64,000 nucleotides of DNA from Roseateles_B sp041905785 (GTDB taxonomy: Bacteria; Pseudomonadota; Gammaproteobacteria; Burkholderiales; Burkholderiaceae_C): assembly GCA_041905785.1 (NCBI GenBank), contig JAYRKJ010000017.1, positions 1 through 64,000 of the forward strand, written 5' to 3'. How positions within the stretch are numbered: the first letter of the stretch is position 1; the number at the start of each line of letters is the position of its first letter. Below, in pieces: positions 1 to 7,991 of the stretch. Made by a program: the position numbers and the translations under genes. The notes below the pieces were generated by a model. The model saw nothing but the letters and a program-made list of their open reading frames with translations. It was not told the origin of the DNA and did not search any database.

Positions 1-45
1 GACTCGGGGCAGGGTCTGGCGCAGGGCACTCTCAAGCAGGCTCAT
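1..45 (-). CDS. spoT: N-terminal fragment, probable (p)ppGpp synthetase/hydrolase SpoT
   Basis: Only the first 15 codons lie in the window (start ATG at 45-43, reading MSLLESALRQTLPRV). No domain can be seen. The call rests on gene order alone: in Burkholderiales gmk and rpoZ are normally followed on the same strand by spoT/relA, and this frame opens 114 bp after the rpoZ stop. The true start could be upstream or downstream of this ATG. No convincing ribosome-binding site precedes it. Confidence 0.4.
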   Translation of the reverse strand, partial: MSLLESALRQTLPRV

Positions 46-159
46 CAAGCAAAAAGGGGAACGTGTTGTACACATTCCCCTTCTACCTGATCAGCTGGCC
101 TTTGGGCTTAACTGACTGGCATTGGCCCTATTGGGCGCCTTCTTCCGGCAAACCAGGTC

Positions 160-363
160 TCAGACCGGGACCTTGCGCAGCATCTCGATGCCGACTTCGC
201 CAGCAGCGATTTCTCGCAGCGCCGTAACGCCCGGCTTGTTCTTGCTTTCGATCTTGGCGCTGTGGCCTTGGCTCAGCATGCGGGCGCGGTAGGTGGCAGC
301 GAGCACCAACTGGAAGCGGTTGGGGATCTTGGTCAGGCAATCTTCGACGGTGATGCGGGCCAT
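160..363 (-). CDS. rpoZ: DNA-directed RNA polymerase omega subunit
   Basis: 67 residues beginning MARITVEDCLTKIPNRF, the typical start of the omega subunit, with the conserved central segment LVLAATYRARML. Omega binds the beta-prime subunit and helps assemble and stabilise RNA polymerase; in stringent control it forms part of a ppGpp site. Length is normal for betaproteobacteria. It sits between gmk (62 bp upstream) and the probable spoT, the usual operon order. Confidence 0.95.
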   Translation of the reverse strand: MARITVEDCLTKIPNRFQLVLAATYRARMLSQGHSAKIESKNKPGVTALREIAAGEVGIEMLRKVPV

Positions 364-425
364 GGTTGGGTTCCAGTGATGTTGTTCGGGGCGTTCGAGC
401 TTGCTTTCCAGGCGGAACAGCAGGC

Positions 426-1046
426 TCAGGGCAGGTCCAGCGCCTTGAATACGGTGGACTTGCTGCGACGCTGAGAGGCGTATTTTAACCGCTGCGCGTG
501 CACGATGGCCTTCAAGTCGAAGAGGGCGGTCTCGAACACGGCATTCACCACGACAAAATCGAACTTGTACGCCTGCGCGACTTCCACACGGGCGTTGGCC
601 ATGCGGCGCTCGATGACGTCTTCGGCCGTGTCGCCGCGCCGGGTCAAGCGCTGGCGCAGTTCTTCCCAGCTGGGTGGGAGTATGAAGACCAGCACCGCAT
701 ACGGGAAGAGCTGCTTGATCTGCAGGGCGCCCTGAAAATCGATCTCCAGGACGACGTCCTCGCCGTGCTTCATGCGCTCCTCGATGGCAGCGCGGGACGT
801 GCCGTAGAGATTGCCGTGCACTTCGGCCCATTCGAAGAACTCGCCCCGGTCCACCTTGGCACGGAATTCGTCCGGCGTGATGAACCAGTATTCGCGCCCA
901 TGCTGCTCCTGCCCACGGGGTGCGCGCGAGGTGTGCGAGATCGAGACGGCCAGCTTGGCGTCCAGTTCCAGCAAGGCCTTGACCAGACTGGATTTGCCGG
1001 CGCCGCTTGGGGCGGCAACGACGAAGAGATTGCCAGGGTATTCCAT
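426..1046 (-). CDS. gmk: Guanylate kinase
   Basis: 206 residues. Phosphorylates GMP to GDP with ATP in the cytoplasm. The P-loop APSGAGKSSL lies near residues 12-21, followed by the GMP-binding segment SHTSRAPRGQEQHGREYWF and the lid region RLTRRGDTAEDVIERR. Length matches the family (about 207). The start chosen is ATG at 1046 (MEYPGNLF); an in-frame GTG at 1064 would add VSDNSD, and neither has a strong ribosome-binding site. In relatives yicC usually lies directly upstream, but here yicC is 24.8 kb away at 25818-26729. Confidence 0.95.
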   Translation of the reverse strand: MEYPGNLFVVAAPSGAGKSSLVKALLELDAKLAVSISHTSRAPRGQEQHGREYWFITPDEFRAKVDRGEFFEWAEVHGNLYGTSRAAIEERMKHGEDVVLEIDFQGALQIKQLFPYAVLVFILPPSWEELRQRLTRRGDTAEDVIERRMANARVEVAQAYKFDFVVVNAVFETALFDLKAIVHAQRLKYASQRRSKSTVFKALDLP

Positions 1047-1489
1047 GTCCGAATTGTCGCTCACTCGACGCGATGGGTTCCAACGCGTCGCTGGCGGTCG
1101 AACAGGCCGGACACCCTGGCGCTCATGCCCGCCACTGTGTCGGCAGCCGATGGCCTGGCCTGGGACCTTGCGAACTTTGGCGTGATTGCCCTGCCGCAAA
1201 CCAGCCCAAGGAGGACGGCGCGTTTGCCTTGTGAGCAGTTCGCACCATCGCCGGCATACTCTTCGGCGATCAGACCGTGAGCCGGCAAGACCGTGAGGCC
1301 GCGGCGCGATGACGCCTTGGCGCAAGTGATGCGACGGGCTGCTGCAGCGCCAGGACCAGTGCAAGCATCTGCACAAAGGCTTTAGTAGCGGAACAGAGCC
1401 GGCAGGAGCAACAGCGCCGGCATGGTCACGGTAATGGGCACCGGAATCAGTAGGGGAGCCCGCACCTGGTGGCGCTAGCCGGCGGCGCG
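1047..1489. other. Intergenic, left edge of island, no gene seen
   Basis: About 440 bp between the gmk start and the stop of the porin gene, both on the minus strand. Open frames here carry no recognisable motif or ribosome-binding site and look like chance frames of GC-rich DNA. I saw no transposase, no tRNA and no obvious direct repeat shared with the right edge (25400-25817). It must contain the gmk promoter and the 3' end of the porin transcript. Confidence 0.5.
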
Positions 1490-2539
1490 TCAGAAACTGT
1501 GACGGATGCCGACCGAGTAGCTGTTGCCCGTGCGAAGACCGTCGATCTTGTCGTTCATGTAAACGGCGTAGATGTCGGTGCGCTTGGACACGGCGTGGTC
1601 GTAGCCCAGGCTCAACGTCTTGTGCGCGCTGTCGGTCAACAGAGGGATGATGCCCGCGAAGGTGCCGGTTCTTACCTTGGAATGCCCCCAGGCGGCCAGA
1701 ATCTTGCCACCGCCATTGACGGGGACTTCTGCGCTGATGTCGTAGAGGCGGAGCTTGCTGCCATAGGACTCATCGTCGATCTGGCCGTACTGGGCGTAGA
1801 GCTTGGCAAACTTGAAGTCGTAAGAAGCCCCCACATTCACTGTTTTCTCACGGCGACCGCTGGTTGGCGCTGCGGCGTCCGTCCCCACGGACTGATAGGC
1901 CACGGTGGCACTGAAGGGGTCGCCGAAGTACTGCGCCGTTGCGGCATAGCTGGACTTGCCCACGCCTTCGCCGGCGGCGACCTGAAGGTTCAGGCGTACG
2001 CCGGACATCACCGGGCTGATGTAGGTGACCGAGTTGCGCCATGCCGTGTCGTTCTGCAGCCTTGCGGTCTTGCTGATGGGGATGTCCCGTCCATCCAGGT
2101 AGTAGTGGAGCAGCGTCGGAGAGAAGCCGAAGGAGTCGCCAAAGCTGTTGAAGAGCAGCAGCGAGACGAACATCTGGCTGGTGTTGCGGCCCACGCGCAA
2201 CTGCCCATAGCTGTTGTTGCTGAGGCCGACGTAGGCGTTCTTGGCAAACATCGCGTCACCGGTGAAGCGGCCTGCGGCCCCTGTGTCCATGCCAATGAAG
2301 CTTTCCAGCGCGAAGTTGGCCCTGAGCCCGCTGCCCAGATCCTCGCTGCCGCTGACGCCCCAGAAGCTGGTGCTCATATCCCCTGAGTTGACGGCCTTGA
2401 TCCGGTTTGCTCCAGCGAGCTGGTAGCCACCCACGCCTGCGTTGACCAGGCCGTACAGCTTGACGCTGTTTTGCGCGTTGGCTGAATTTATGCCAACAAA
2501 TGAGAGTACTGCTATCGAGATGCTGTGGATCCGCTTCAT
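1490..2539 (-). CDS. Gram-negative general porin (betaproteobacterial type)
   Basis: 349 residues. A Sec signal peptide (MKRIHSISIAVLSFVGINSANA, residues 1-22) precedes a mature start QNSVKLYGLVNAGVGGY, the usual first beta strand of Neisseria/Burkholderia trimeric porins. The C terminus ends YSVGIRHSF with the terminal Phe recognised by the BAM complex. It forms a passive diffusion pore in the outer membrane. Ribosome-binding site AAAGGAAA lies just upstream of the ATG. It is next to an amidase and an amide-type ABC transporter on one side and gmk on the other, so it probably admits the amide substrate of the island. That role is inferred from position. Confidence 0.9.
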   Translation of the reverse strand: MKRIHSISIAVLSFVGINSANAQNSVKLYGLVNAGVGGYQLAGANRIKAVNSGDMSTSFWGVSGSEDLGSGLRANFALESFIGMDTGAAGRFTGDAMFAKNAYVGLSNNSYGQLRVGRNTSQMFVSLLLFNSFGDSFGFSPTLLHYYLDGRDIPISKTARLQNDTAWRNSVTYISPVMSGVRLNLQVAAGEGVGKSSYAATAQYFGDPFSATVAYQSVGTDAAAPTSGRREKTVNVGASYDFKFAKLYAQYGQIDDESYGSKLRLYDISAEVPVNGGGKILAAWGHSKVRTGTFAGIIPLLTDSAHKTLSLGYDHAVSKRTDIYAVYMNDKIDGLRTGNSYSVGIRHSF

Positions 2540-2616
2540 GATTGTTTCCTTTGGTTGTTGAGCCTGTGTTCACGCTGGAGGTTGCATTCCGGCGTGGCCT
2601 ATCATGATATTTATCA

Positions 2617-4194
2617 TCACAAATCTGTGAAAGGGAAAACACGGAACTGCGGCGCAGAGCAGACACTTGGAATGCCGGTGATCTGACAGTTCATGGGGTC
2701 TGCATTGCGTTTGGCGGACAGGCACAAGCCGCGCTTGCCCTTTGCGGTGGCGTGTTTCAGCTGACCGTTTGGCTCCGCGCTGGGAGGGGAATGTCGACGG
2801 CATTGGTCTTGAAGGGGGGGCTCCATCGGCTTGGGGTGACCGAAGGCTTGCTGAAAGGCGTGGCTTGCTTTGAGTACGGTGCTGTCGTCGTACTGGCGGC
2901 CCACCAGCTGCAGACCGATGGGGAGTCCTTCGGAGCTGTTGCCGGCATACAGGCTGGAGGCGGGCAGGCCGAGCTGATTGCACCAGGGCGTGTAGACGGG
3001 GTGGGGTGGGTGCTGTTGCAGCTGGGCGCTGAGCTCCGGTGCTACCGTCGGGTGCACGGGGCAGAGGACGAGATCGTGTCGCGTGAAGAACTCGTTGACT
3101 TCGCGCCCCGCCTCGGCCCTGCGTGTCAGTGCATCAAGGATGCCGTGGGGCGGCAGTTGCCGGCCGGCCTCGACAAGCGTCTTCAAGGAGGGGTCGAGGT
3201 GGCATGCTGCATCGCCCAGGGAGTCGGCCAGCCTGGCGGAAAACGCGCTCCAGAGGACGCCGTGGATCTGCAGACACTGCAAGATGGCGGGCGGATCCTC
3301 CATCTCGACGTGGGCACCCATGGACTCGAGGATGCGAGCGCTTCGCTTGAGTGCTGCGAGGATTTCGGGATCGGGCTTGGTGTCCAGGCCCAGTGATGGA
3401 CTCAGGGCTACCCGCAGCCGCGGCAAGGGCGTCTTCAGGGTTGCCTGGTAGTCGCGCGGGTCGTAGGGGAGCGCGTACCAGTCCCGCGGATCCGGCCGCG
3501 AGATGATGTTCATCATCATGGCGGCATCGTCCGCCGTGCGGGTCATGGGGCCGACATGGCTCAGCAGTGCAAATGCGCCGCGCGGGTGGTGCGGCACTCG
3601 GCCGAAGCTGGGTTTGAAGCCATAGATGCCGGTAAATGCCGCCGGGATGCGTATGGACCCGCCGCCGTCGGTGCCCAGCGCCAGCGGGCCCAGGCCGGCT
3701 GCTACGGCTGCGGCAGCGCCCCCGCTGGAGCCGCCGGGGGTGTGCGCGAGGTTCCAGGGGTTGCGCGTAACGCCGGTCAGCGGGCTGTCTGTGAGGATTT
3801 TGTGGGCGAAGTCGGGCAGGGTGGTCTTGCCGAAGATGACCGCCCCCGCTTCACGCAGCCGCCTGACGGCCGGGCTGTCCGGCAGTTGGGAGCGGCTGGT
3901 GTCGGCGGCAAGGGATCCGAAGCGGGTTGGCATGTCTTCGGTGCCGAGGTTGTCTTTGATGGAGACAGGGACGCCATCCAGGGGGCTCAGGCTTTGGTTG
4001 GCACGCCACCTCGCCTCAGAAGAACGCGCCTGCTGGAGTGCGCTGTCCTGGTTCATGCAGCAAAAGGCGTTGAGATCGCCCGCCAACTGTTCCTGCAGGG
4101 CCAGCAGGCTGCGGATGACTTCGACGGGGGAGAGGCTTCTCGACCGGTAGAGGGCTGCCAGCTCGGCAGCGCTCAGGTGGTGGATGGGTGACAT
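2617..4194 (-). CDS. Amidase (amidase-signature family)
   Basis: 525 residues. Catalyses hydrolysis of an amide to a carboxylate and ammonia; the substrate is not deducible. The Ser-cisSer-Lys triad is visible: Lys in PVSIKDN (about residue 80), and the serines in the GGSSGGAAAAVAAG signature (about 155). It is a paralogue of the amidase at 9173-10588, with shared blocks such as AGAVIFGKTT and SPLTGVTRNPWNL. The paralogue ends at PPLEQQIKEFS, whereas this protein continues about 60 residues beyond the matching PPLQDQ with no recognisable domain, so it may have lost its native stop. It is divergent from the transporter operon. Confidence 0.88.
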   Translation of the reverse strand: MSPIHHLSAAELAALYRSRSLSPVEVIRSLLALQEQLAGDLNAFCCMNQDSALQQARSSEARWRANQSLSPLDGVPVSIKDNLGTEDMPTRFGSLAADTSRSQLPDSPAVRRLREAGAVIFGKTTLPDFAHKILTDSPLTGVTRNPWNLAHTPGGSSGGAAAAVAAGLGPLALGTDGGGSIRIPAAFTGIYGFKPSFGRVPHHPRGAFALLSHVGPMTRTADDAAMMMNIISRPDPRDWYALPYDPRDYQATLKTPLPRLRVALSPSLGLDTKPDPEILAALKRSARILESMGAHVEMEDPPAILQCLQIHGVLWSAFSARLADSLGDAACHLDPSLKTLVEAGRQLPPHGILDALTRRAEAGREVNEFFTRHDLVLCPVHPTVAPELSAQLQQHPPHPVYTPWCNQLGLPASSLYAGNSSEGLPIGLQLVGRQYDDSTVLKASHAFQQAFGHPKPMEPPLQDQCRRHSPPSAEPNGQLKHATAKGKRGLCLSAKRNADPMNCQITGIPSVCSAPQFRVFPFTDL

Positions 4195-4376
4195 CGTCGC
4201 TCCTGTTGTTAATCATGCTAATAAATAGACACATGCCGAACGTGATGATCATGGTGTCTGTCTGCCATTTCTTTGTGACTTTCATCGCTTTTGCCGATGA
4301 AATGGTGCTTTGCAGGCGGTTCAATCGCTGTGGCAAAGGGTAAGCACCTATCTGTCATTGGGTGCATTGATGTCTA

Positions 4377-4388
4377 TTATGATCATAA
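4377..4388. promoter_or_regulatory. Palindromic operator candidate in the amidase/transporter divergent region
   Basis: TTATGATCATAA is a perfect 12-bp palindrome between the divergent amidase (start 4194) and the transporter operon. It overlaps a plausible -10 element TATTAT (4375-4380), which would suit a repressor. A related 8-bp palindrome ATGATCAT lies at 4245-4252, and ATCATGAT lies at 2601-2608 upstream of the porin. The local GntR/FCD regulator (11214-12047) is the natural candidate ligand. That link is inference. Confidence 0.45.
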
Positions 4389-4406
4389 ATTGACACAGGA
4401 GCAAAG

Positions 4407-4559
4407 ATGAAAGATGCGAAGAGGAAGGGGTCGGTGTGGCTTGCTGGATGTGGCGGGGTGCCTCACGGCATGGGATGCGAGGGCCGGCTGTCGATGCTTG
4501 CTCGATCGTTGGCGCAGCCGGCGCTGTCCGTTTGCGCACGAGGGGGGCGCCATGAGTGA
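4407..4559 (+). CDS. Short upstream ORF (50 aa), possible leader peptide
   Basis: A 50-codon frame starting MKDAKRKGSVWLAGCGG with a good ribosome-binding site (AGGAG, 7 bp before the ATG), just after the palindromic operator. Its stop overlaps the start of the permease gene by 8 bp, which suggests translational coupling. The peptide resembles nothing I know. It could be a coupling leader for the transporter operon, a small protein, or a chance frame. The good ribosome-binding site is the main support. Confidence 0.35.
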   Translation: MKDAKRKGSVWLAGCGGVPHGMGCEGRLSMLARSLAQPALSVCARGGRHE

Positions 4560-5439
4560 AGCCGTGGTATTGCTGCTGAACGTGCTGAGCCAGGTCTGCG
4601 TTCTGGCACTGGTTGCACTGGGCCTGGCCATCGTTTTCGGCATGATGGACATCGTCAATCTTGCCCACGGTGAGTTCGTCACACTGGGTGCCTTCACCCT
4701 CGCGGCCATGCAGCATGCGGGAGGAGCGCAGGCTTACTGGCCGGCGCTGTTGGTGGCGCCGCTGGTAGGTGCTGCCGCAGGCTGGCTGCTCGAGGTGTCG
4801 GTCATCCGGCTGCTCTATCACCGCACGCTGGACACCCTGCTTGCTACCTATGCCGTGAGCCTGATCGTGCAAAAGCTCCTGGAGCTGAGCTTTGGCCGGC
4901 ATCCCCAGCTGGTTCAAACCCCGCTGAGCGGCTCGCTGCATCTTCTGGGGGCCGAGTACCCCTCCTACCGCGTTTTCGTGATCGTCGTGAGCAGCATTGC
5001 CGTGGCGCTGTGCGCGCTGGTCTTCACGGGCACGCGCTATGGCATCCATCTGCGCGCGGTGATCCAGAACCCCCGCATGGCCGAGGGGCTGGGCATCAAC
5101 ACACGCAAGATGAACCGCTCGGCATTTGCGCTGGGCGCGGCGCTGGCGGCCTTCGCCGGCGTGCTGGTCGCCCCGCTGGTGTCGGTGGAAAGCCACCTGG
5201 GCCTTGCCTATCTGGGGAAGGCGTTCTTCGTGATCGTGGTGGGAGGCATTGGTTCTGTGCTGGGCGCCGTGACCGGCAGCGCGCTGATCGGCAGCGTCGA
5301 GACCTTGCTGAACTATCGCGTGGATCCCTCCCTGGCGTCCGCCCTGGTGCTGATCATGGCCATCGTGCTGATACGGCTGAGGCCGCAGGGCTTGGTCCCC
5401 GGCTTCAGTGCAGCGCACCAACTGCTGGGCAAGGGGTGA
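4552..5439 (+). CDS. ABC transporter permease, branched-chain amino acid/urea type (LivH/UrtB-like)
   Basis: 295 residues from ATG 4552 (MSEAVVLLLNVLSQV), preceded by GAGGGGGG. Hydrophobic throughout, about eight membrane segments, with the family motifs GLAIVFGMMDIVNLAHGEF near the N terminus and FFVIVVGGIGSVLGA near the C terminus. It forms one half of the inner-membrane channel for a periplasmic-binding-protein transporter. It is the first structural gene of a five-gene set (4552-9176) with overlaps or gaps of only a few bases between most genes. The amidases on either side make an amide or urea-like substrate more likely than an amino acid. Confidence 0.9.
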   Translation: MSEAVVLLLNVLSQVCVLALVALGLAIVFGMMDIVNLAHGEFVTLGAFTLAAMQHAGGAQAYWPALLVAPLVGAAAGWLLEVSVIRLLYHRTLDTLLATYAVSLIVQKLLELSFGRHPQLVQTPLSGSLHLLGAEYPSYRVFVIVVSSIAVALCALVFTGTRYGIHLRAVIQNPRMAEGLGINTRKMNRSAFALGAALAAFAGVLVAPLVSVESHLGLAYLGKAFFVIVVGGIGSVLGAVTGSALIGSVETLLNYRVDPSLASALVLIMAIVLIRLRPQGLVPGFSAAHQLLGKG

Positions 5440-5442
5440 GTC

Positions 5443-6525
5443 ATGCGCCATCGTCTACATGCACTGGCCGCTCTGCTTTGGCAGCCCAAGATGACGGGCG
5501 GCGAGCGGCGTACCCTGTGGACAGCGGCAGCAGCGGTGCTGCTGTTGGGCGCGGTCCCCTGGCTGATGTCGCCTTACGCCACCACGGCTCTGCGTGACGC
5601 GCTGATCCTGGCGATCTTTGCGCTGAGCTATGACCTGCTGTGGGGCAAGGCCATGGTGCTCACATTGGGCCATGCGACCTTCTTCGGGGTGGGGGCGTAC
5701 GGCGTCGCAATCGCGAGCACGCAGCTGCAGTGGAACTGGTCGGCAGGCCTGGCGCTAGGGCTGGGATGCGCCATGGCGCTGGCTGCCGCCATTGGGTACT
5801 TTCTGATCTACGCTGGCGTCCGGCTGCACTTCTTCGCCATCATCACCATGGCCGTGCTGCTCATCGTGCGGCAATTGGCGACCAGTTGGCAGTCGGTCAC
5901 GGGGGGCGACGTCGGGATTCTTGGCATTCCCGGCATCCGCATCGATGTCGGCGAATGGAGCCTGGATCTTTCCGACGAGCGATCCTCGTATCTCGCAGTG
6001 CTCGCAGCACTCGTTCTCTGCCTGCTCATGGTGTGGCGGCTTGTCCGGACCCGTTATGGCCTTGTGCTGGCTGCCATTGGCATGAATGAGTTTCGGGCCA
6101 AGCACTGCGGCTTTGATACCTCCTGGCATCTGGTCCTGGTGTTCGTCCTTGCTGCGGGTCTGGCAGGCTTCAGTGGCGCCTTGTACGCCGGTACGGCAGG
6201 GGTGGTCGCTCCCGACCTGTTTTCCATCCTTCTGTCGACCGAGGTGATTCTGTGGGTGGCTGTAGGTGGTCGAGGGACGCTGCTTGGGCCGGTCATTGCT
6301 GCCGTTGTCTTCACCCGGGTGCAGCAGGAGGTCAGCAGCTACAGCACCGAACTTTGGCCCCTGATACTCGGCACCCTGTTCCTGGTCTCGGTGCTATGCC
6401 TGCCCCAGGGCATCGTGGGCCTGCTGCGTTCTCGCAAAGGCGAAATGGCGGAAAGCGAGCCTGAGAAGCGAGCCGAGAGCGAGGCGAAGAAGCAGGCCGT
6501 CGCTGGCATGGGGGTGGAGCCATGA
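5443..6525 (+). CDS. ABC transporter permease, branched-chain amino acid/urea type (LivM/UrtC-like)
   Basis: 360 residues, the second permease. Hydrophobic segments begin around residue 25, and the conserved region LTLGHATFFGVGAYG (around residue 70) is the LivM/UrtC signature; IRLDVGEWSLD-type loops and VAVGGRGTLLGPVIAA follow. The charged tail (about residues 325-360, rich in Glu, Arg and Lys) is not typical of the family and may be disordered. It starts 3 bp after the first permease stop and overlaps the ATPase start by 4 bp (ATGA). Confidence 0.9.
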   Translation: MRHRLHALAALLWQPKMTGGERRTLWTAAAAVLLLGAVPWLMSPYATTALRDALILAIFALSYDLLWGKAMVLTLGHATFFGVGAYGVAIASTQLQWNWSAGLALGLGCAMALAAAIGYFLIYAGVRLHFFAIITMAVLLIVRQLATSWQSVTGGDVGILGIPGIRIDVGEWSLDLSDERSSYLAVLAALVLCLLMVWRLVRTRYGLVLAAIGMNEFRAKHCGFDTSWHLVLVFVLAAGLAGFSGALYAGTAGVVAPDLFSILLSTEVILWVAVGGRGTLLGPVIAAVVFTRVQQEVSSYSTELWPLILGTLFLVSVLCLPQGIVGLLRSRKGEMAESEPEKRAESEAKKQAVAGMGVEP

Positions 6526-7271
6526 TGAAGACGACTTGCTTGCTTCAGGCTCAGGGCGTGAACGTGGCCTTCGGCGGCATCCATGCCGTCAAGGAGGTGG
6601 TGCTGAGCGTTGCCTCCGCGGAACTCCTGTGCGTCATAGGACCCAATGGCGCGGGAAAAAGTACCCTGCTGAACCTTTTGTCCGGCACCTTGCGACCGAA
6701 TTCGGGGCGGCTCCTGGTCGACGGACAAGACCTGACGCGAAGACCTCCCCATGAGTTCGCAAGACGTGGCGTGATACGCAAGTTCCAGGGGACCAACGTG
6801 TTTCAGTGGCTGAGCGTGCGCGAAAACCTGATCGTTGCCGGGCATGGGGTGGCGGCGGACCGCGAACGTCCGGCGCCCGACCTGCAGGACATCATGGGCT
6901 TGACCGGCTTGCGCCATCGCGCCGATGACGTGGCGGAATGCCTGCCGCATGGCGAGCGGCAGTGGCTCGAAATCGGCATGGCCCTGATGTGTCAGCCCCG
7001 CCTTCTCCTGCTGGACGAACCGGCTGCGGGCATGACTGTGGAGGGCACACGGCGCATGGCAGACCTGCTGAGACGCCTGGCCAGGGAGATCGCGGTCGTG
7101 GTGATCGAGCACGACATCGGGTTTGTCCGGCAGCTTGCTTGTCGGACCCTGGTCATGCATCAAGGGGAAGTGATTCGCGAGGGCGCATTTGCCGACATCG
7201 AACAAGACGAGCAAATCAGACGGATCTACTTGGGTCGGGCAAAGGGAGGGATCGATGCTGGACGTACGTGA
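6522..7271 (+). CDS. ABC transporter ATP-binding protein (UrtD-like)
   Basis: 249 residues. Walker A is GPNGAGKST (about residues 41-49) and Walker B is LLLLDEP. In place of the usual LSGGQ signature it reads LPHGERQWLEIGMALM, which resembles the LSHGQKQWLEIG form of the urea transporter ATPase UrtD more than LivG. A conserved His in VVIEHDIGFV completes the site. It drives import together with the partner ATPase at 7255-7941. The signature is the main reason for suggesting a urea- or amide-type substrate. Confidence 0.88.
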   Translation: MMKTTCLLQAQGVNVAFGGIHAVKEVVLSVASAELLCVIGPNGAGKSTLLNLLSGTLRPNSGRLLVDGQDLTRRPPHEFARRGVIRKFQGTNVFQWLSVRENLIVAGHGVAADRERPAPDLQDIMGLTGLRHRADDVAECLPHGERQWLEIGMALMCQPRLLLLDEPAAGMTVEGTRRMADLLRRLAREIAVVVIEHDIGFVRQLACRTLVMHQGEVIREGAFADIEQDEQIRRIYLGRAKGGIDAGRT

Positions 7272-7941
7272 TTTGAGCGCATGCTATGGCGGGGCGCAGG
7301 TCCTGGACAGCGTCAGTTTCCACCTGGCCAAGGGTGAGGTGCTGGGCATTCTGGGGCGCAATGGCGCAGGGAAGTCCACCCTGGTCAAGGCGGTGATGGG
7401 GATGCTTCCGCATGTCAGTGGCAGCATCGAGTTCCGCGGCCAGCAGTTGCTGGGCTTGCCCACCTACCGGATCGGTCGGATCGGCGTGAGTCTGGTCCCG
7501 CAGGGGCGCTGGATATTCCCGCGCCTGACCGTTCTGCAGAACCTGCAGGCGGCCTGCCCAGTGGGCATGGAGCCGCCCGATGTCATATTCAGTTACTTCC
7601 CTGTCCTGAAATTGCGCTTGAAGCAGATGGGAGGGACCATGTCAGGCGGTGAGCAGCAGATGCTGGCCATTGCCAGGGCCATGTGCGCCATGCCCAAGGT
7701 TCTCCTGCTGGACGAGCCTTCCGATGGCGTGCAGCCCAATGTCGTTCAGATGCTGGGGGAGTTGATTCCAAGCTTATGCAAGGAACTCTCCATCTCGGCC
7801 GTTCTGGTGGAGCAGAACCTGGACCTGGTTCTGAGTGCGGCGCAGCGCTGGTTGGTGCTGGAGAGGGGTCGCATCGTCCATGAAGGTCGAGGAGTGGACT
7901 TCAGCGAACTGGGATCGCTTGAGAACCTCCTCGCCGTCTAG
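7255..7941 (+). CDS. ABC transporter ATP-binding protein (UrtE/LivF-like)
   Basis: 228 residues from ATG 7255 (MLDVRDLSACYGGAQV), which has a strong GGGAGGG site and overlaps the previous gene by 17 bp. Walker A is GRNGAGKST, the signature is MSGGEQQML, and Walker B is VLLLDEPSDG. The segment VPQGRWIFPRLTVLQNL matches the UrtE/LivF pattern VPQGR-IFP-LTV-ENL. It pairs with the preceding ATPase to form the heterodimeric motor. Confidence 0.9.
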   Translation: MLDVRDLSACYGGAQVLDSVSFHLAKGEVLGILGRNGAGKSTLVKAVMGMLPHVSGSIEFRGQQLLGLPTYRIGRIGVSLVPQGRWIFPRLTVLQNLQAACPVGMEPPDVIFSYFPVLKLRLKQMGGTMSGGEQQMLAIARAMCAMPKVLLLDEPSDGVQPNVVQMLGELIPSLCKELSISAVLVEQNLDLVLSAAQRWLVLERGRIVHEGRGVDFSELGSLENLLAV

Positions 7942-7991
7942 ATCAAGCCCGTGAACTCTCAAAACTACCCATGCAAGGAAAGGATCGCTTC

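Noticed and set aside
2817..2823. Run of seven G/C bases as cause of a frameshift in the amidase
   Set aside because: The reading frame still matches the paralogue (PPLQDQ against PPLEQQ) after the run, so the frame is not broken there.
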